A stretch of 64,000 nt of DNA, taken from positions 62,001 to 126,000 of the forward strand of contig CBFHJJ010000003.1 of assembly GCA_965655865.1 (NCBI GenBank). The letters run 5' to 3'. Origin of the DNA: MAG-121220-bin8 sp965655865. GTDB taxonomy: Bacteria > Bacteroidota > Bacteroidia > Flavobacteriales > Flavobacteriaceae. The position numbers and the translations under genes were made by a program. The notes beneath the pieces were generated by a model, which ran no database searches, was not told the DNA's origin, and was given only the letters and a program-made list of their open reading frames with translations. Each line of letters starts with the position of its first letter. Positions within the stretch are counted from its first letter, which is position 1. Below are positions 55,098-63,925 of the stretch, piece after piece.

Positions 55098-55535
55098 TTA
55101 AAAAGGAGCTTGACCTTTGACTTTAATACCCATTGATCTTGCTGTACCGGCTACCATTTTCATAGCAGATTCAACAGTAAAAGCATTTAAGTCAACCATT
55201 TTATCTTCGGAAATTGCTTTAACTTGATCCCAAGATACCGTAGCAACTTTACTACGATTTGGTTCTCCAGATCCCTTTTTAATTTTAGCTGCTTCCAAAA
55301 GCTGAACGGCTGCTGGCGGAGTTTTAACAACAAATTCAAAAGATTTATCTTTGAAAACTGTAATTGCTACAGGCAAAATTTTTCCAGGTTTATCTTGAGT
55401 TCTTGAGTTAAATTGTTTACAAAATTCCATAATATTAACACCAGCTGCTCCTAAAGCAGGACCAACAGGTGGTGATGGATTTGCAGCACCTCCTCTAATT
55501 TGTAATTTTAGTACTTTGTGTATTTCTTTAGCCAT
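55098..55535 (-). CDS. rplK: 50S ribosomal protein uL11
   Basis: Part of the GTPase-associated centre. The 145-residue protein has the LKLQIRGGAANPSPPVGPALGAAGVNIMEFCKQFN N-terminal domain with the proline-rich thiostrepton-region loop, and the C-terminal RNA-binding domain ending GTARSMGIKVKG. It lies 63 bases after nusG in the standard order. Confidence 0.97.
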   Translation of the reverse strand: MAKEIHKVLKLQIRGGAANPSPPVGPALGAAGVNIMEFCKQFNSRTQDKPGKILPVAITVFKDKSFEFVVKTPPAAVQLLEAAKIKKGSGEPNRSKVATVSWDQVKAISEDKMVDLNAFTVESAMKMVAGTARSMGIKVKGQAPF

Positions 55536-55598
55536 TATTAATATTTATTATCTCTTAAACAATTGGAAGCTATCTAAGAAATGATTTATATGTAACAT

Positions 55599-56156
55599 TT
55601 ATATTTTCTCAACTTGCATGTAAGAAAGTTCAAGTGGAGTTTTTCTGCCGAAAATCTTCACCATTACTTCTAACTTTCTTTTTTCTTGATTTACTTTTTC
55701 AATAGCTCCATTGAAACCATTGAAAGGTCCATCAATTACTTTAATATTTTCACCGATTTCAAACGGAATCGACACACTTTCACTTTCAGTTGACAATTCA
55801 TCAACCTTACCTAACATTCTATTAACTTCAGCAGTTCTCAATGGAATTGGATCACCACCTTTTGTTTCTCCTAAAAAACCAATTACATTAGGAAGAGCCT
55901 TAATAATGTGAGGAATTTCACCAGTAAGATTAGCTTTTATCATTATGTAACCAGGAAAATAAACTTTTTCTTTATTTATTTTTTTTCCTTTTCTGATCTG
56001 AACAACTTTTTGAGTTGGTACTAGTATATCTTCAACAAAATCTTTAAATCCTAAACGGTTTATTTCAGAATCCATATAATCACGAATTTTATTTTCTTGA
56101 CCACTTACTGCTCTTACAACATACCACTTTTTTAAATCGACAATTTCTTCAGACAT
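55599..56156 (-). CDS. nusG: transcription termination/antitermination protein NusG
   Basis: Binds RNA polymerase and links it to the ribosome or Rho. The 185 residues contain the NGN domain (KWYVVRAVSGQENKIRDYM, KVYFPGYIMIKANL) and a C-terminal KOW domain (FEIGENIKVIDGPFNGFNGAIEKVN, about 128-152). It follows secE by three bases. Confidence 0.96.
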   Translation of the reverse strand: MSEEIVDLKKWYVVRAVSGQENKIRDYMDSEINRLGFKDFVEDILVPTQKVVQIRKGKKINKEKVYFPGYIMIKANLTGEIPHIIKALPNVIGFLGETKGGDPIPLRTAEVNRMLGKVDELSTESESVSIPFEIGENIKVIDGPFNGFNGAIEKVNQEKRKLEVMVKIFGRKTPLELSYMQVEKI

Positions 56157-56159
56157 AAT

Positions 56160-56351
56160 TTAATTTATAAAATCAAAATAAAATTTAATAATTTGTGATA
56201 AAATACTATCTGCCACCCATATCAGCGCAGCAAATATTATAGAAAATAAAAGCACAACAACTGTGAGATTGGATAGTTCGGGAAGAGCAGTCCATGAAAC
56301 ATGTTCCTTTAACTCTGAAAAAGACTCCTTTATATATGAAACTATATTCAT
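56160..56351 (-). CDS. secE: preprotein translocase subunit SecE
   Basis: The small clamp subunit of SecYEG. It is the minimal 63-residue form: an amphipathic helix (IKESFSELKEHVSWTALPELSNLTVVV) with the conserved W..P..L pattern, followed by one membrane helix (VVLLFSIIFAALIWVADSIL). It lies between tRNA-Trp and nusG, the usual Bacteroidota order. Confidence 0.95.
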   Translation of the reverse strand: MNIVSYIKESFSELKEHVSWTALPELSNLTVVVLLFSIIFAALIWVADSILSQIIKFYFDFIN

Positions 56352-56364
56352 AACTCTTAATTTG

Positions 56365-56437
56365 CACGGGTTGAGAGGCTCGAACTCCCGACACCTGGTT
56401 TTGGAGACCAGTGCTCTACCAACTGAGCTAAACCCGT
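56365..56437 (-). tRNA. tRNA-Trp (CCA anticodon)
   Basis: A complete 73-base cloverleaf: acceptor ACGGGTT/AACCCGT, D arm GCTC-AGTTGGTA-GAGC, anticodon stem CTGGT/ACCAG with loop containing CCA, and T arm GGGAG-TTCGAGC-CTCTC. The 3' CCA is not encoded. It lies between tuf and secE, the standard place. Confidence 0.97.
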
Positions 56438-56448
56438 CTCTCCGTTAA

Positions 56449-56513
56449 TGGTGTAAATTAAACACCAAAGATTTATAGCCACAAAAGGCATCCACTTTAT
56501 GTAGATACCTTTT
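56449..56513 (-). terminator. hairpins between tuf and tRNA-Trp
   Basis: Two inverted repeats lie in the 96-base spacer. On the minus strand AAAAGGTATC pairs with GATGCCTTTT (10 bp with one G-U, 56483-56513), ending in TTTT; then TGGTGT pairs with ACACCA (56449-56467). The first looks like a terminator or processing site after tuf; the second may mark the tRNA 5' processing region. Confidence 0.5.
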
Positions 56514-56533
56514 ACGGATTAATTAATATTATA

Positions 56534-57718
56534 TTATAAAATTTTAGTAACCTGACCAGCACCTACAGTTCTACCACCTTCTCTAATAGCGAATCTCAAT
56601 CCAACGCTACAAGCGATAGGAGAAATAAGCTCAACAGTAATAGTTAAGTTATCTCCAGGCATTACCATTTCTACACCTTTAGGAAGAACAATATTTCCAG
56701 TTACGTCAGTTGTTCTTACATAAAATTGTGGTCTATAGTTATTATGAAATGGAGTGTGTCTTCCACCCTCTTCTTTCTTTAATATATATACTTCAGCTTC
56801 AAATTTGGCATGTGGTTTAACTGAACCTGGTTTACAAATAACCATACCTCTTGAGATATCTGTTTTTTCAACACCTCTCAATAAGATACCTACGTTATCA
56901 CCAGCTTCACCTCTGTCTAAAATTTTTCTAAACATTTCTACACCAGTAACAGTAGAAGATAATTTCTCAGCTCCCATTCCAATGATATCTACAGCATCTC
57001 CAGTGTTAGCTACACCAGTTTCAATTCTACCTGTTGCAACAGTACCTCTACCTGTAATAGAAAATACATCTTCAACTGGCATTAAAAAATCTTTATCAAC
57101 CTCTCTTTGAGGAAGTTCAATCCAGCTATCAACAGACTCCATTAAATTCATAACAGTGTCAACCCACTTTTGTTCTCCATTAAGAGCTCCAAGTGCAGAA
57201 CCTAAAATTACTGGTCCATTGTCACCATCATATTCGTAGAAGTTTAGTAAGTCTCTAACTTCCATTTCAACAAGTTCTAATAATTCTTCATCGTCGACTT
57301 GGTCAGCCTTGTTTAAGAAAACAACAATTCTTGGAATACCAACTTGTCTTCCTAGAAGTATGTGTTCTCTTGTTTGTGGCATTGGTCCGTCAGAAGCTGC
57401 AACTACAAGAATTGCACCATCCATTTGAGCGGCACCTGTTACCATGTTTTTAACATAATCCGCGTGACCAGGACAGTCAACGTGCGCATAATGACGATTT
57501 GCTGTTTGGTACTCAACGTGAGAAGTGTTAATTGTTATCCCTCTTTCTTTTTCTTCAGGAGCGTTGTCAATTTGGTCAAAACTCTTTACTTCAGATAAAC
57601 CTGCGTCAGCTAATACTTTAGTAATAGCAGCAGTTAGGGTAGTTTTTCCGTGATCTACGTGTCCGATTGTCCCGATATTTAAATGGGGTTTCGAACGATC
57701 AAATGTTTCCTTAGCCAT
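56534..57718 (-). CDS. tuf: elongation factor Tu
   Basis: Delivers aminoacyl-tRNA to the ribosome. The 394-residue sequence shows GTIGHVDHGKTTLTAAI near 16-32, DCPGHADYVKNM near 80, NKADQVDD near 135, the domain II TGRGTVATGRIE and the C-terminal GGRTVGAGQVTKIL. Only one tuf copy is in the window. A good TATATTTG promoter element lies 35 bases upstream, so this copy is transcribed independently of the distant tRNA cluster. Confidence 0.98.
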   Translation of the reverse strand: MAKETFDRSKPHLNIGTIGHVDHGKTTLTAAITKVLADAGLSEVKSFDQIDNAPEEKERGITINTSHVEYQTANRHYAHVDCPGHADYVKNMVTGAAQMDGAILVVAASDGPMPQTREHILLGRQVGIPRIVVFLNKADQVDDEELLELVEMEVRDLLNFYEYDGDNGPVILGSALGALNGEQKWVDTVMNLMESVDSWIELPQREVDKDFLMPVEDVFSITGRGTVATGRIETGVANTGDAVDIIGMGAEKLSSTVTGVEMFRKILDRGEAGDNVGILLRGVEKTDISRGMVICKPGSVKPHAKFEAEVYILKKEEGGRHTPFHNNYRPQFYVRTTDVTGNIVLPKGVEMVMPGDNLTITVELISPIACSVGLRFAIREGGRTVGAGQVTKIL

Positions 57719-57752
57719 ATGATATATTGTTTTATTACTTTTAAAATGCGTG

Positions 57753-57760
57753 CAAATATA
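57753..57760 (-). promoter_or_regulatory. -7 promoter element for tuf (TATATTTG)
   Basis: On the minus strand TATATTTG is followed by GCACGCATT, a usual start-site context in flavobacteria. The tuf ATG lies 34 bases further. The matching -33 TTTG is not clear. Confidence 0.5.
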
Positions 57761-57855
57761 TAAATTTTATCTTAAAATATTAAATGTTTTAATTTTTTTT
57801 TCGTATAAAATATCTAAAGTGAAACGAATAAAATTTTTAATGATAAAAAAAAAAG

Positions 57856-59160
57856 TTAATTCTGTTTTTTTACAACAAATAATCCAGAATTAATATCGCT
57901 AATAATTATGTTTTCGCTTTTGAAATAAGGATATACACTCCATGCTCCATTAAAAGCCTCACTATTACCCTTTTTTCCACTATGATCACCTCCAGGATCT
58001 TGATTTTTTATTGTTGTTAATTTTGGCAACCCATGATCATGATCACTATGATCGTGAAAAGTGTTAAAAAACCCTAACTCAGTTATACTTTTTTGATCAA
58101 TATTTAAAACATCCAAAACTCTAAGACCAGCTGTGTAACTTGCAAGAAAAAATTCAGTTCCATTTACATACCCATTATGATCAATAGCTTTTGTTTCTGC
58201 TTCATGATTATGGTGCAAAATTGGATTATCCAAGTCAGTTAAATTAATAACTATCGTTCTAGTTTTAGCATCAACTTTTAATTCGTAATCTGAATCTAAC
58301 TCATCTAATTCGTCACCTAATAAAGCATACTTATGATCATCGGTAAGCCATGATTGATGAGTGTATTGGTGATCGTAAAAAAAAGTACTAATAAGATTTG
58401 GTTCAGATTTATTTGTAACATCAATAAAAACCACCCTATCTTCATTACTACCAATATATATTTCTTTACCAAAATGGTCTTGATCTGGGCCTTTGTAGTT
58501 AACAATTTGAGCATCATGACTGTAACCAAACTGAGAGCCCTCGAGTTCCAATTTTGGAGCTATTGGATCGGACAAGTTAAAAGCATAAACCCCCTTAGTT
58601 CCTGCACCTGCAATGTAAGCGTATCCAGTATCCTCGTTGATTGCAATATTATGAGCATTTCCAAATGAATTATCAATAAAATCAGCAGAGAAAATTTGCT
58701 TTGATTCAACTCCTCTTAACTTAGATAAATTAAATACTTGTAAACCATGATCTTCGGCTTCACTAACAATGTAAGCATGATCATTGTAAACCTTTATGTC
58801 TCTCCAAGAACTATCAACTGTTGAGGTTGGAAGTTTGCCAAGATAAATAGGAGATGTAGAGTCAGTAATATCTATAAAGGCAGTACCGTTATTTACTCCC
58901 ATAATTGCATATTCTCTTCCAGTTGTTGAATCGGTCCAGCCCCAACAATCATTACCAGCCACTGCATCCATTTCCTCAAGTGTTATACGTCCCATTAAGT
59001 CATAATTAAGACAGGAATATTCATAGTCAGTACCAGGAATTTTGGCAAAACCATCAACACAAGTTGCCAGAGGAGAGTCAATAACTTTACTATCGTCGTA
59101 ATCCTCATATTGGCAAGAAGATATTAATATGGTACATAAAATTAATATGTAATTTTTCAT
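57856..59160 (-). CDS. choice-of-anchor B family lipoprotein (LVIVD-type beta-propeller)
   Basis: A 434-residue lipoprotein: NYILILCTILISSC with the modified cysteine at residue 16, followed by QYEDYDDSK, an acidic stretch like the surface-export signal of Bacteroidota lipoproteins. The body repeats units of the GTAFIDITDSTSPIYLGKLP, GLQVFNLSKLRG and GVYAFNLSDPIAPKLE type, a beta-propeller seen in the choice-of-anchor B family. Three HDHSDHDHG-like clusters near the C-terminus could bind metal. It lies divergent to the DEAD-box helicase and upstream of tuf. Function is unknown. Confidence 0.82.
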   Translation of the reverse strand: MKNYILILCTILISSCQYEDYDDSKVIDSPLATCVDGFAKIPGTDYEYSCLNYDLMGRITLEEMDAVAGNDCWGWTDSTTGREYAIMGVNNGTAFIDITDSTSPIYLGKLPTSTVDSSWRDIKVYNDHAYIVSEAEDHGLQVFNLSKLRGVESKQIFSADFIDNSFGNAHNIAINEDTGYAYIAGAGTKGVYAFNLSDPIAPKLELEGSQFGYSHDAQIVNYKGPDQDHFGKEIYIGSNEDRVVFIDVTNKSEPNLISTFFYDHQYTHQSWLTDDHKYALLGDELDELDSDYELKVDAKTRTIVINLTDLDNPILHHNHEAETKAIDHNGYVNGTEFFLASYTAGLRVLDVLNIDQKSITELGFFNTFHDHSDHDHGLPKLTTIKNQDPGGDHSGKKGNSEAFNGAWSVYPYFKSENIIISDINSGLFVVKKQN

Positions 59161-59220
59161 TTTATAAATTTAATAAATTTAATTCAAGATTAATCTAACA
59201 AATTTTATACCAGAAAACTT

Positions 59221-59228
59221 TATGTTTG
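59221..59228 (+). promoter_or_regulatory. possible -7 element for the helicase gene (TATGTTTG)
   Basis: TATGTTTG matches TAnnTTTG, 76 bases before the ATG, giving a leader of about 70 bases, longer than others here. Such leaders can carry cold-regulated structure, but none was recognised. Confidence 0.35.
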
Positions 59229-59303
59229 CAAAAAATATTTTTTTTAAAATTCTGTTTATTTTAAAGAAAAAAAACAAAAATCAAAGCAGTTAATCCTGTT
59301 TTA

Positions 59304-60545
59304 ATGCCTATGAAATTTAACGAACTTGGCTTAATGCCTTCACTTTTAAAAGCTGTAAATGAGAAAGGATACACTGACCCTTCTCCAATACAAGAAAAAG
59401 CAATTCCACTAATTCTAAAAAGAAAAGATGTATTAGCATCAGCGCAAACAGGAACAGGAAAAACAGCTGGCTTCACACTACCGTTATTACAGATTCTATC
59501 AAAACAATCAAACTCGAATCATAGAAAAATTAAAGCATTAATATTAACTCCTACAAGAGAACTTGCAGCTCAAATTTATGACAATGTAATAGAATACAGT
59601 AGACATCTAAAATTAAGATCTACTGTTATTTTTGGCGGAGTTAATCAAAAACCACAAGTTTCTAAAATAAGAAGCGGTATTGATATTTTAATTGCAACGC
59701 CCGGCCGTTTGTTAGATCTTGAAAATCAACGATTATTGTCATTACGAAATGTAGAAATATTAGTTTTAGACGAAGCCGATAGAATGTTAGATATGGGCTT
59801 TCAAAGAGATATTAATAAAATAATGAACTTATTGCCAAGCAAAAGACAAAATCTACTTTTTTCCGCCACCTTTTCTAAAGAAATTAAAAGATTAGCAAAA
59901 GGAATTTTAAATGATCCTGCAATGGTAGAAACTTCTCCTCAAAACACAACGGTTGAAGCTATTGTTCAATATGTGTATAATGTAGACAAGAACAAAAAAT
60001 CAAGCCTTATTATTCAATTAATAAAGGAAGGTAATTGGAAACAAGTTTTAGTTTTTACAAGAACAAAACACGGTGCGAATAACCTTTGTAAAAAAATGAT
60101 TAAAGCAGATATATCTGCTGCTGCAATTCACGGAAACAAAAGTCAGGGAGCAAGAACAAGAGCGCTAGCTGGTTTTAAGGACGGTTCTGTTGAAATACTT
60201 GTTGCTACTGATATTGCAGCTAGAGGATTAGATATTCCTCTTTTGCCGCATGTAATAAATTTTGAGTTACCTAACATTCCAGAGGACTACGTACATAGAA
60301 TTGGAAGAACAGGAAGAGCTGGAGCAAAAGGTGAGGCAATTTCGCTTGTTTGTGTTGATGAAAAACAATATTTGAAAGATATTGAAAAGCTAGTAAATCT
60401 TAGAATTCCTTCAAAAATAAAACAAGGATTTGAGCCTGATCCAAATGCTGTTCCACAGCCTCCTAAACAAAAAAACAGAAATAATTTTAACAGAGTTAAA
60501 GGAAAATCAAATCGAAATAAAAAAAGAAACAATTATAGAAAATAG
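59304..60545 (+). CDS. DEAD-box ATP-dependent RNA helicase
   Basis: Unwinds short RNA duplexes in ribosome assembly or mRNA decay, often cold-induced. The 413-residue protein has the Q motif near 22-32, AQTGTGKT at 47-54, DEAD at 156-159, SAT at 187-189, and the C-terminal HRIGRTGRAG near 331. A basic tail (KQKNRNNFNRVKGK...) gives non-specific RNA binding. It is of the RhlE type by overall pattern. Met3 at 59310 is an equally good start (MKFNELGL). It runs against its neighbours on both sides. Confidence 0.93.
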   Translation: MPMKFNELGLMPSLLKAVNEKGYTDPSPIQEKAIPLILKRKDVLASAQTGTGKTAGFTLPLLQILSKQSNSNHRKIKALILTPTRELAAQIYDNVIEYSRHLKLRSTVIFGGVNQKPQVSKIRSGIDILIATPGRLLDLENQRLLSLRNVEILVLDEADRMLDMGFQRDINKIMNLLPSKRQNLLFSATFSKEIKRLAKGILNDPAMVETSPQNTTVEAIVQYVYNVDKNKKSSLIIQLIKEGNWKQVLVFTRTKHGANNLCKKMIKADISAAAIHGNKSQGARTRALAGFKDGSVEILVATDIAARGLDIPLLPHVINFELPNIPEDYVHRIGRTGRAGAKGEAISLVCVDEKQYLKDIEKLVNLRIPSKIKQGFEPDPNAVPQPPKQKNRNNFNRVKGKSNRNKKRNNYRK

Positions 60546-60546
60546 A

Positions 60547-60586
60547 AAAAGCTCAAGAATAATGACCATAAAACTCTTGAACTTTT
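60547..60586 (+). terminator. hairpin after the DEAD-box helicase
   Basis: AAAAGCTCAAGA and TCTTGAACTTTT form a 12-base stem with one mismatch around a 16-base loop, just two bases after the stop codon and ending in TTTT, a plausible terminator. Confidence 0.5.
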
Positions 60587-60655
60587 AATACATGTTGATT
60601 GGGAAATCAACAATGCGAATGTATAATTAAAATTTGGAATAAAAGTATTTTTATT

Positions 60656-60787
60656 TTAAATAAAAAAATGCACAATTAATCCGCCAATTATTAACCCTTT
60701 TATAAAAGAAATCCAATAAGCCTGGTAATTTGAAAAACCCCAGCTTTTTAAAGTTCTTTCTACTTGCTTTTTATGCCAATTTATCAT
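60656..60787 (-). CDS. 43-residue single-helix membrane peptide
   Basis: An ORF too short for usual gene finders. It reads MINWHKKQVERTLKSWGF, then SNYQAYWISFIKGLIIGG, then LIVHFFI: a basic amphipathic N-terminus followed by one hydrophobic helix (about 26-43). It starts about 30 bases after the M16 protease stop, on the same strand, so the two could share a message. Support is the sensible membrane-protein layout and the well-placed ATG; I do not recognise a family. Confidence 0.45.
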   Translation of the reverse strand: MINWHKKQVERTLKSWGFSNYQAYWISFIKGLIIGGLIVHFFI

Positions 60788-60818
60788 TGTTTAAATAATT
60801 ACAATCAAATATAGCTAT

Positions 60819-63542
60819 CTATTGAAAATCTCCTCCATTTACCACCGTCCATTGATCAAGTGATTTAAAATACTTCTTAATAACAGCATTTACTTTTTCT
60901 ACTGTTAATGAACTAACCTGAGATTCAAGCGCAGCGTAAAAAGCCATATCTCTTTCAAAATAAAGGTTGTTATTAATCAATGATGACAACTCATTATCTT
61001 TAGCTCTGGAAACTGTCTGTCCTTGAACCCAACCTTTTATGGCACTATCCAATTCTTCTTGAGTTATACCATCATTAATAAAACGTTCTAATTCTTCTTT
61101 AAAACCAACCTGAACCTTCTCAGCGTTCATAGGTGCATAAATAGCATAGATGATCAAAGCCGAGTTTTTATCATCTGGATCACTGTCAATACTAACCTGA
61201 GCACCCGCACCATAACTCACACCATCTTGCTGTCTTAAACGGGTAGCAACTCTTGAGTTCAAAAACCCACCGCCAAAAATAATTCCCGCTACTTGAAGTG
61301 CAGCATTATCCGTGCCAGTTTCAGTTGTTTTAGCAGATAACATACCTACTGTAAAAGCATTTTTCTTATCAGGAGTAATTATATTTTCATTAGCTGCAAT
61401 ATTTTGTTTAAATGGATTTGCAATTACTGAAAATGGTTTGTCTGATTTAAAATCTGAAAAATTATTCTCAAAATAAGTTTTAATCATGTTAACATCCATA
61501 CTTCCAATTGCTACTAAAGAAGCTTTATTCGAAACGCCATAATACTCATCGTAAAAAGATTGTATACTCTCTACACTCACCTCCTTAATCATTGCTATCT
61601 GTTCATCAATATTAGGAATATAATTAGGATGACCTTTAGAGTAAAACTGATTGATTTGTTGCATACGTTGAACCGCTACAAATTGAGGATCAGAAGCACT
61701 GCTTTCCAAGCCAGCCAAACGTTGTGTTTTAATTTTATCCAATTCACTAAATTCAAATTTTGGATTTTTAAGCATGTCTGTCATAATTTCAAGAGCAGCA
61801 GGCAAATGTTCTTTAGTTGAAGAAACATTAGCATAAACCCTACCATTACTTCCACTGAAACCAACAGACGAACTAATAGCACTCAACTCATCTTCAATGT
61901 CTTGACGTGATCTTGATTGCGTTCCTTTGTTAAGCAAATTTGCCACAAATCCAGCTGTCATTCCCTTATTCATATAGTCATTTACATTTCCCGATCTCAT
62001 CACAAAAGATAAGTTTACTGTTTCACCACGATTCGCTTTACTTATAAATCCATATTCAATACCAGATTTTGGTAAAACTCCGCTATCCAAACGATTTTGA
62101 ATATTATCATAGTTAACATCGAAATCTTCACCAACGTCCATAGCCACTTTACCTTTGTAGTTTGCTACCATTTCAGCCAATCCCTCTGTGTGTAAAATCT
62201 CAATACGTTCTGGCTTATCTGTTGGAATAAAATTTCCAATTGTACGGTTAGTAGGAATAAAATATTTTTGAACTGCTGCATTAACTTCCTCTACTGTTGT
62301 ATTTTCAATGCGATCTCGGTGAATAAATGCCAAACGCCAATCTCCTGCTCCGATAAATTCACTCATATAAGTTCCCATATATCCAGAATTTCTACTAAGT
62401 TGATCTAATTGCTTCATGATATTTGATCGAGCGCGCTTCAACTCGTCTAAAGTAATTGGGTCATCTTTTAAATCATCCAACACATTTAATAAAGTTTCCT
62501 CAGCATCAGACAGTGATTTGTCAGATGGAACACTCACATTAAAATTAATGTAACCTGGTTCTTTGGTAAATGGATTCGATGCATATACACTAGAAGCCAT
62601 TTGTGTTTCCACCAAAGCTTTATAAAGTCTTCCAGACGGCGCATCGTTTAAAACGTTTTGAGCCAATGTTAAAGCTGAATAATCTGCATCTGATCCTGCT
62701 GGAGAATGGTATAACGCCATCAACAATTGCAAATCACCTACTCGATTTAATTCAACTCGTTTTTCACCATCTTGAGCTGGCTCAACAGTTGGTACTTCAG
62801 TTAACTTTATTGATGGATTCTTTAGGGGTCCAAAATATTTTCCAACCAACTCCAAGGTGCGTTTGTCATCAATCTTTCCTGTAATCATTAATACAGCATT
62901 GTCAGGTCGATAATATTTCTTATAGAATGCTTTCAAATTTGCAATTGGCACACGCTCGATGTCGGAACGGTTTCCAATTGTTGAATTTCCGTAATTATGC
63001 CACATATAAGCTGCACGTATTACTTTTTGAGATAATGTTCTAGAGGGTGAATTTTCTCCGCTTTCAAATTCGTTACGTACCACACTAAATTCTGATTCAA
63101 GATCCTTCTTTGCTATATAAGAATTCATCATTCTATCAGACTCTAAACCTAACGCCCACTCCAAATTATCATCTGTCGCGTTGAATGTTTCATAATAATT
63201 GGTACGGTCATACCAAGTAGTTCCATTAGCACGTGCACCACGTTCTGTCAATTCATTAGGAATATCTTTGTGAGTTGGCGTCCCTTTAAAAACAAGGTGT
63301 TCTAACAAATGAGCCATACCTTTTTCACCATATCCTTCATGTCGAGAGCCAACTAAATAAGTAATATTTACAGTGATGGTCTGCGAGGAATTGTCTGGAA
63401 ATAAAAGTACTTTCAAACCATTATCTAATACATATTCCGTTATACCCTCAACAGAGGCTGTTTTTTTTATTTGAGCTGTACTTAATTGAGTTACTGCAAG
63501 AAATAAAAGCGATAGAATTGAAGATTTAAAAAATAATTTCAT
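60819..63542 (-). CDS. M16 (pitrilysin-like) zinc metalloprotease
   Basis: A secreted two-repeat protease of 907 residues. A signal peptide (FFKSSILSLLFLAVTQLSTAQ) ends near 24. The inverted zinc motif HLLEH is at 78-82 (H78, E81, H82), and the third ligand is E158 in VVRNEFESGENSPSR, 76 residues later as in active members. The second M16 repeat (about 480-900) has no HxxEH, the normal inactive partner. Arginines are largely CGN, and GC is higher than in neighbours, unlike the AGA-rich genes around it. A tRNA terminator lies just upstream. Confidence 0.93.
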   Translation of the reverse strand: MKLFFKSSILSLLFLAVTQLSTAQIKKTASVEGITEYVLDNGLKVLLFPDNSSQTITVNITYLVGSRHEGYGEKGMAHLLEHLVFKGTPTHKDIPNELTERGARANGTTWYDRTNYYETFNATDDNLEWALGLESDRMMNSYIAKKDLESEFSVVRNEFESGENSPSRTLSQKVIRAAYMWHNYGNSTIGNRSDIERVPIANLKAFYKKYYRPDNAVLMITGKIDDKRTLELVGKYFGPLKNPSIKLTEVPTVEPAQDGEKRVELNRVGDLQLLMALYHSPAGSDADYSALTLAQNVLNDAPSGRLYKALVETQMASSVYASNPFTKEPGYINFNVSVPSDKSLSDAEETLLNVLDDLKDDPITLDELKRARSNIMKQLDQLSRNSGYMGTYMSEFIGAGDWRLAFIHRDRIENTTVEEVNAAVQKYFIPTNRTIGNFIPTDKPERIEILHTEGLAEMVANYKGKVAMDVGEDFDVNYDNIQNRLDSGVLPKSGIEYGFISKANRGETVNLSFVMRSGNVNDYMNKGMTAGFVANLLNKGTQSRSRQDIEDELSAISSSVGFSGSNGRVYANVSSTKEHLPAALEIMTDMLKNPKFEFSELDKIKTQRLAGLESSASDPQFVAVQRMQQINQFYSKGHPNYIPNIDEQIAMIKEVSVESIQSFYDEYYGVSNKASLVAIGSMDVNMIKTYFENNFSDFKSDKPFSVIANPFKQNIAANENIITPDKKNAFTVGMLSAKTTETGTDNAALQVAGIIFGGGFLNSRVATRLRQQDGVSYGAGAQVSIDSDPDDKNSALIIYAIYAPMNAEKVQVGFKEELERFINDGITQEELDSAIKGWVQGQTVSRAKDNELSSLINNNLYFERDMAFYAALESQVSSLTVEKVNAVIKKYFKSLDQWTVVNGGDFQ

Positions 63543-63601
63543 AATAAATTTTGAGTATTAATTTAGAATATTAAATATATAATAATTTAAACATTAATCT
63601 A

Positions 63602-63623
63602 AAACTGCTATTGTAAGCAGTTT
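63602..63623 (-). terminator. terminator after the tRNA cluster
   Basis: AAACTGCT and AGCAGTTT form a perfect 8-bp stem with a 6-base loop, 35 bases after the last tRNA and 59 bases before the M16 start codon. There is no strong T-run, but the position fits a transcript end. Confidence 0.55.
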
Positions 63624-63657
63624 GTTTAAAGAATTTTATTTTAATGAATTTTTGAAG

Positions 63658-63729
63658 AGCCAATGACGAGATTTGAACTCGTGACCTCTTCCTTACCAAG
63701 GAAACGCTCTACCCCTGAGCTACACCGGC
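63658..63729 (-). tRNA. tRNA-Thr (GGT anticodon)
   Basis: A 72-base cloverleaf: acceptor GCCGGTG/CATTGGC, anticodon stem CTTCC/GGAAG with GGT in the loop TTGGTAA, T arm ACGAG-TTCAAAT-CTCGT. No CCA encoded. It is the last of four tRNAs on the minus strand. Confidence 0.96.
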
Positions 63730-63739
63730 AGAAAATTTG

Positions 63740-63812
63740 AGCGAGAGACCGGGTTCGAACCGGCGACATTCAGCTTGGAAGGCTGACGCTCTACCAACTG
63801 AGCTACTCTCGC
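63740..63812 (-). tRNA. tRNA-Gly (TCC anticodon)
   Basis: A 73-base cloverleaf: acceptor GCGAGAG/CTCTCGC, anticodon stem TCAGC/GCTGA with TCC in the loop CTTCCAA, T arm GCCGG-TTCGAAC-CCGGT. CCA is not encoded. Ten bases separate it from tRNA-Thr(GGT). Confidence 0.96.
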
Positions 63813-63824
63813 TTAAATAATTAG

Positions 63825-63906
63825 TGGGGAGAGCAGGATTCGAACCTGCGAAGTTAAAAACAGCAGATTTACAGTCTGCCCTCGTTGGCCGCTTGAGTAT
63901 CTCCCC
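63825..63906 (-). tRNA. tRNA-Tyr (GTA anticodon)
   Basis: An 82-base class II tRNA with a long variable arm: acceptor GGGGAGA/TCTCCCC, anticodon GTA in the loop CTGTAAA, T arm GCAGG-TTCGAAT-CCTGC. CCA is not encoded. Confidence 0.96.
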
Positions 63907-63925
63907 AATATTTTAAAGAACTAAG

